This document shows, piece by piece, positions 58,266 through 64,000 of a stretch of 64,000 nt of DNA. The position numbers were made by a program, and so were the translations under genes. Origin of the DNA: Tiliqua scincoides (Eukaryota > Chordata > Lepidosauria > Squamata > Scincidae); assembly GCF_035046505.1 (NCBI RefSeq), contig NC_089826.1, positions 10,150,254 through 10,214,253 of the forward strand, read 5' to 3'. Numbering within the stretch: the first letter of the stretch is position 1; each line of letters begins with the position of its first letter. The notes below the pieces were generated by a model. The model did no database searches, had not been told where the DNA came from, and saw only the letters and a list, made by a program, of their open reading frames with translations.

Positions 58266-59454
58266 TTAGCACAAAAAGCACCCTCTTTCTGGCTGCTTCC
58301 CATGACTCCCTGTAAATGAAATTGGAATTCTAGCACTTCCAGGTTTCACAGCAGTGTGTGAGGAGCATGTCAAGGGCTTTTGTTTTGCTTTCTTTGTAGC
58401 ACAAAGTTGGTGGACCCGAGACAGCATCCGGACAGTGGTCCCAGTCGTGCCACTCCGATCTAGACATTTCCAACACAGTGCAGAGTTCTCTCTCCGTGCA
58501 GAGACAACTTGCTGCAACCTCTCTATTGGCGATCATGGCATATAGAACCTGAAGTGCTACAGAGGTCTGAGTCATCCTCAGTGTGCACATATCTATTAAT
58601 CTATCACAATTCCGCATGACTTGTGAATTTGAAATTAATTCCTTAAACAAAACAACAAAAAAGGCTGAAAATCCAGGACTCGCCTGGAATTCATCACCAT
58701 TGTTTTCTAAGGCAATATGTACAACCAGTCACCCATCCTAAATGGCATTAAAGCTGACAGTGTCTCCTCATTAGTGGTCGTAATCTGTCTGCACCAGCAT
58801 GGACTACAAGGCAGTGTCTTTCACCCAATATCAAAGACATGCACAGTGTCTCTGTCTGTCTCCTCTGCAAGCCCTTTGGGGACAGGGGGCCATTTATTTA
58901 GTTATTCTGCTATGCAAACTGCTTTGAGGACATTTTTGTCAAAAAGCAAGATCTAGATATTCTCTTCTAAGCTTTCCAAATTCACCAGAATGCAGAATCT
59001 TTTTGCAAACCTGCAGAACAGTCACTAAGGTCTTCCTTGAACGCAAGGGGGACAAGAGTCTAGTGCTGCCTTTGTAAGTTGGGGGGGGGGGTTTAAGGAA
59101 ATCTGAAGCCCATAACAGGATTCTTTCCCTATGCTTAAACTTTACAAGAGCAGAGTTTTATGGGCTGACCTTCAAAGGATGATAAAATCTCATTAGACAA
59201 TGCTGGTGGGAGAAAAGAATAATTACCACTAGCAGACAGGTGTCGTAAATTCCTCCAATTGTTGCATACAACTACCTAAATACATGGTATAATTAAAGCA
59301 CAGCATTAAAACATAACATTATAATTCTTTCTAATCTCGCTCCTTCCAATTATTGATTTGTTCTTAGTCTGTATTGTTCCTTCCTTTCTTCCCAGGAGCT
59401 TCTTTGCTTTCTTACACTGTCCATTCAAAACTTCTTCCCCCCCCCCCCAGACGG
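58266..59454. other. unassigned DNA with a retroposon tail
   Basis: 58835-58965 (gcaagccctttggggacagg, ctatgcaaactgctttgagg) resembles a common reptile LINE/SINE 3' tail. The frames at 58266-58650 are featureless. C-runs and G-runs lie at 59078-59090 and 59435-59450. Confidence 0.4.
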
Positions 59455-59735
59455 TATCACAGAATGTTAGGGCTGAAAGGGACTGTGGAGGTCATCTAGG
59501 CCAACCTTCTGCTCAGCATGCCTGATAGATGGCCGTCCAGGCTTTTTTTAAAACCTCCAGTAGGAGAGAGCCCACAACTGAATAAGACAGACTGTTCCAG
59601 TGCTGGACAGCTCTTACAGTTAGGAAATTCTTCCTACTTCTTAGCCTGTTTCTCTGTAGGTTCAAATCATTGGTTCTTTTCCTGCTCTAAGGAGTCACAG
59701 AGAGCAAGTCCTCCCTTGTAAATGGTTGATGACCA
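59455..59735 (-). mobile_element. CR1 LINE 3' region, classical subtype
   Basis: atcacagaatgttagggctg, ggtcatctaggccaaccttc and cttacagttaggaaattctt match the well-known antisense CR1 3' sequence of birds and reptiles. Confidence 0.8.
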
Positions 59736-59994
59736 CAAGCACACACCTTTGGAGTACTTAGCAACTGCTGGAGCCAGTAAGTAGATGATGGGGCGAGTCA
59801 TGGGCGGGAAAGGAGAAGATCAGAGCAGTGAGGGGGGATTGGAGCAGGAACTGAGAACAGCCAGGGATGTGTCGGGGGGGGGGGGGGAGATATTGGTGGC
59901 AGCAGCAGACTGCAGTACATTTCAGACGTACCTCAGTATTTCAGAGGTAAATTCCCTATTAACCTGGAGATAGCATGTAGACATCAAGACTAGC

Positions 59995-60290
59995 AGCCAC
60001 TAACCAGTGATAGACTCTGTGAATTTGTCTCATTTTCTTTTAAAATCATCTAGGCTTGTGGCCATCACCACATTGTGAATTTTGTAGATTAATTATGCAC
60101 TGTGTGCATAAGAAAAGACTTCCTTTAGTTCATCCTAAATCTCCTGCCAATAGTTTCATTGGATAATCTGTAGTTCTGGAGTTGTGAGAGATGGAGAAAA
60201 AACTTTTCTCTATCCACATTCTTCACACACCATACATAATTTTATAAGCCTAAATCATTCCCTCTTCCACCACTCTTGGAGTGGAGCCCC
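59995..60290 (-). mobile_element. CR1-group fragment, diverged
   Basis: gtggccatcaccacattgtg, agtttcattggataatctgt and cttttctctatccacattc parallel the antisense ORF2 C-terminal DNA of the CR1 copies, at lower identity. Confidence 0.6.
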
Positions 60291-61992
60291 CACTCATTGT
60301 CTCCTTCCTACACCAGCAAATGCCCAGTTTCTAGGATAATCAACCCTGGTGTTGGAGATGCTACTGTGTGGGTTCCTTCCATGTGATCCAGCAACACCTT
60401 CTAGACAACAATCGTAGCATGAGCAGAACCCCAAAATATAGCCGATTCTTCCAGATTCTTGATACTCTTTCTTCAGTCCCCCAAAAGAGAAGATTTGCCA
60501 CTGAACTACTTAGAATTAGCAAATATACATGAATTATGCTTTCCTAGTTATTGGATGAGTATTTTTGCAAAGCAAAGCAGGGAGATCAACATTTTGGCAG
60601 CAAGCTTTCACTAGTATTTTAAATCATTTAGACACTTATGCCATGCACATGGTGAAAGAAGTATATGACATGAGTAAAATGTGCATTAGGTTTCTTCTGA
60701 GTGCCCAAGAGATCTATCAAAAAAACTATTTTTTGTGCAACGCAGATATCAAACAGGATCCATAAATGGGAGACCGCCTATCTCATCCAGCAAGTGGTCA
60801 AACAGGAACTCTATAATCTCCCTAGAAACATTTCATATGGTGCATCATCTATGGCACTCCCGCTTCCCTCTCAAGGGAGTAAAACCTAGAAGTCATTAAA
60901 AGGAGCAGCTACCCATCCTTTTCGAAAGCTTGTAACATTAAGTACTCACTGAGGTTGGCAGATGTGCTCCACTCTTCTCCCCTCCATACATAAGCAGCCT
61001 TGTGACACTTTTTCATTGATATGGGGTGGAGGAGGGGGGCGACAGGGGTAGGGTGGGCGAATTGGGCCCAGGAGGGGCATGTTCAGTGGCGCCAGCATGC
61101 ACCTTATCTTATCCCCCTTCCCAGGCCCTATCCGCCTATCCGCCTGCACAGATCAACTTGGACTTGCACCAGAAATACAGCTGGGCCTTACCCTTGGGCA
61201 AGGGGACAAATATCCCCATACCATGAGGAGACTTCCAGCAGCTGACATTCCTCCCACAGGATGCAGTGTAGCCTACACCAGCACTATTGCATGGCCACTT
61301 GGGAATTTAGTTAGGAATGGGCTATCCTTTCCCCTGCCATGGCATATGCAGCCGAGCCAAAACAGGCTGCTCTACATGCTATAGTGGGGTGGGGGAAGAC
61401 AGGAGGCTTGGAAGAAATTAGAGAAAATATTTCCCTTTACCTCTCCATAAAGCCCCTTGATCACCAATGGGTCTCCTCAGTCCTGCCCTAGCTATTTAGC
61501 TGGAGCAAGTCCAAGGAGACAAAAGGGGTGTGCTGGGTGGCTCCAGAGGGGATAGCATCCAGCCCAAGTGACTCACACCAGATGCCCACCTCCTATGCAC
61601 CCCAAGCCCTACCCTGCTTCAAACCCCCCCCCCCCACTGCATTCCGCCCACCCTGCCATCTTGCCAATGTCAGCAGGGCTTCTTTTTGCTGCCACTGCTG
61701 GAAGCACATGGCTCCACACACACTTCCGGAACATTGTTCACAACACTGTAAAGTGTGTTCTGCCACCGGAGCATTTGTTCCAGAGGTGTTCACAGTGAAT
61801 AGGACTGGGCTATTAGGACACCATAGGATTGTGCTGTAACGGAGCCCCTTCTTCACATGTCACTTTAAATTTGAGGATTCTGATGGTTGTTTGTCATTTC
61901 ATACAATACCTGAGCCAGCCTTAAACCCCACTGCCTTTCCCCAGACACAATGAGATATGGAATTTCCAGCCTTCCTTCCCTTTCCTTCCTTT
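60291..61992. other. unassigned DNA
   Basis: C-run at 61627-61637. The frames at 61021-61384 and 61528-61856 are compositional. No gene recognised. Confidence 0.45.
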
Positions 61993-62000
61993 GCCTAGAA

Positions 62001-62338
62001 CAGGGGTGCTCAATAGGTGGATCGCGATCTACCGGTAGATCGCGAGGCAAAATGAGTAGATCGGGGAGCCCTGTCTCTCCAAACTGTTAATATGTCAGTT
62101 TCGTCTAGTGACTAGAGGAAACTGACATATTTAGCTGACACTAAACTGACACTGAAAGGGACACTTTAGCTGCTCTTCAGGCATGCAGCAACAAAACTGA
62201 CGAAACTGACTAGACTCCAGCAGGGGCTCCATACATTAAAGGGGGTGTCTGTCAGACGCTTCCTTCCCCCCTGGTAGACCTCCGGGCCTTGCTGGGTTTC
62301 AAAGTAGCTCTCGAGCCAAAAAAGTGTGAGCACCCCTG
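62001..62338. mobile_element. hAT element family F, 338 bp
   Basis: Starts caggggtgctcaataggtgg and ends gtgtgagcacccctg. A perfect target duplication, gcctagaa, lies at 61993-62000 and 62339-62346. A subterminal palindrome, gatcgcgatc, and accggtagatcgcg lie just inside. No transposase. Confidence 0.92.
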
Positions 62339-62346
62339 GCCTAGAA

Positions 62347-64000
62347 GGATTTGAGCAGTCTCAGCACTTCTGTTCTTAGCCTTTTGTTTGCATGGAGAGG
62401 CCTGTTTACCATCTCGTCTAGTCCCGCAAGGAGAAAGATAATGAGATTGCAGTATGCCAAGCAGCAGCCCTTCCCCCCCCCCCACACACATCCTCCCCCA
62501 ATACAGCCTCAGCCATCATCCCATCAATCTGCAGGTGGCATCAATGACCATCAGCAAGCCAACTGAAGTCATAGGAGAAATTATTAAACAAGCAACAAGG
62601 GGATCACTGTTTGTTTGCTCTCCTTTGGACAGGAGGAAGCAGGATCCCACTCCAATCATGTTTCTGATCCTGAAAGCCATATATGGTCATTTTCATATTT
62701 AAAAAGTATTATTACTTTGTATTATACACATCAAATGTAATATACAAAAAAAGAACAAAAGGGACCTTCATTGCAAAAAATAAAAATAAAAAAAAAATTT
62801 CTGTATCATAAAACAAGATGGTATATTTGAGGATAAATATTATTGTTATTATATTTTTATTGCATATTTTCAGGTATTATAATATATTATTATTGCATAT
62901 TGCAAGTACGTTATTGCAAAACTCAGCAAGTCCAGCAATTTAAAATATGTCTCCTTTTTGCCTCCCAAAAAACAGTTATTAGAAATCTATTTATTACTGT
63001 TCTTCATATACACTATAGAATGCCTCGGCTATTCAACAAGGAGGCCTGGGAAGCTTCCACCAATTTTGTCCTACCAAAGCATGGACTGATTGGGTCCCCT
63101 CTTTCCTGAATATTTGATTTACAGGCTGTCAGAGACTCTAAGGCTGGTGCTCAGCATCCTGACTGGGCTGGCCCATCCATGAGGCAAGGTGAAAACTTCA
63201 CCTCCGGCAGTGATTTGGAGAAGGCAATGAATCAGCACGGATTGCCCCATCACCTACACCCACCCACCACCGCCCCCAGCTTCCCACCTGCATGAAGATC
63301 AGCTCCAACCTCTTCTCATGTGCTAGGAGAATGGGGAGGACTTACTTCTTGTAGGAAAATGCACAGGCGCTGAGCTTAGCCTTGGTAACATGGCAACCGG
63401 TAGGCAGGCAAACCTGCTGCCGCCCCCCCACTCAGGCACACCAGAGTGGGCCAGTTGCTGAATCTTTGCCCAGTAGCTGGTAAACAAAGGATGTTATGAA
63501 GAAGCGCATATCTCAGGAATGTGTATTGTGGTCAAACTAGAGCCAGCAGGTTTCTTAGCAGTGCAGATTTCAGCAACCTTCAGTAATTTTCCCTAGTGTC
63601 ATCATGTGTTTTGAGAATGAATAAAAGTCAGGAAGCTAGCCGGGAGGACGGACTTCTCTCTCAATCTCATACCGTCCTACTTCCGGCTTAGCTCTCCCTG
63701 CATCAACCCTATGAATGAATGTCTGCTGTCTCTCATTCATTGCTCTTACTCCTTGCTGCTCTAGTTCTAACTTTCAAACCCTCAGAGTGCTTCTGCTTTT
63801 AGCACTCTTCCTCAGGCACCAAGGTTCTAAACCCTGGGTGCTTCCCAAGCAGCATTGCACTGCAACACTCCTCTCTTCCAAATCGTGTACTGCCACCACT
63901 CCACTTCTAATTGATGATGGAGGGAATACTGGGACCCCAACATCTCCTTTGTGGCCACTACAGGAAGCAGAGGTAGCAGCAGTGGTGGAGACAGAAATAC
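62347..64000. other. unassigned DNA, AT-rich 62695-62900
   Basis: C-run at 62472-62482. No gene recognised. The last ~380 bp has an AATAAA followed by C/T-rich sequence, see rejected items. Confidence 0.4.

Noticed and set aside
63600-64000. Possible LTR-like 3' part at the window end, and a similar stretch near 2770-2860
   Set aside because: An AATAAA followed by C/T-rich DNA is suggestive only; no second copy, end repeats or internal region is visible, so no retroviral element is called.

Overview
The window reads as non-coding DNA from a squamate reptile (lizard or snake). The clearest evidence is a BovB (RTE-clade) LINE 3' end closely resembling the ruminant/squamate BovB, CR1-group and L2 LINEs with reptile-type 3' ends, 5S rRNA-derived and tRNA-Ala-derived SINEs, and many non-autonomous hAT elements. 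No host protein-coding exon, functional rRNA or tRNA gene, CRISPR array or bacterial-type operon could be supported. The DNA is probably intergenic or intronic. Nearly all long open frames are chance frames in repeats or remnants of LINE proteins.

Layout. 0-7.5 kb: hAT-type fold-back MITEs, a 5S SINE nested in a tRNA-Ala SINE, and a repeat whose 3' tail matches that SINE. 7.5-8.5 kb: a 40-bp minisatellite of about 24 units. 8.5-12.4 kb: an unassigned GC-rich block, a pogo/Tigger-like element and a hAT derivative. 12.45-16.27 kb: a 3.8-kb 5'-truncated CR1-group LINE with an SGNH-esterase ORF1 remnant, endonuclease and reverse transcriptase, flanked by a 9-bp direct repeat. 17-30 kb: hAT elements with 8-bp target duplications, small palindromic repeats, and a LINE C-terminal fragment with a zinc finger. 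30-45 kb: CR1 and L2 tails, a fold-back element interrupted by a SINE, a second copy of the zinc-finger LINE, a mosaic MITE that captured flanking DNA, and a 1.3-kb hAT element. 45-57.5 kb: BovB, a tRNA SINE split by a CR1 tail, two further 5S SINEs, and LINE ORF1-like coding pieces around an antisense L2. 58-64 kb: CR1 remnants, one more hAT element, and unassigned DNA.

How the parts relate. The elements form parasite pairs. The 5S SINE, a third repeat family and the zinc-finger LINE end in the same ~30-base tail, which carries a 5-bp stem closed by a TTCG loop. This points to the LINE reverse transcriptase as the mobilising enzyme for the other two. The hAT pieces lack any visible transposase and must have depended on an element elsewhere. 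Several nestings give a relative insertion order.
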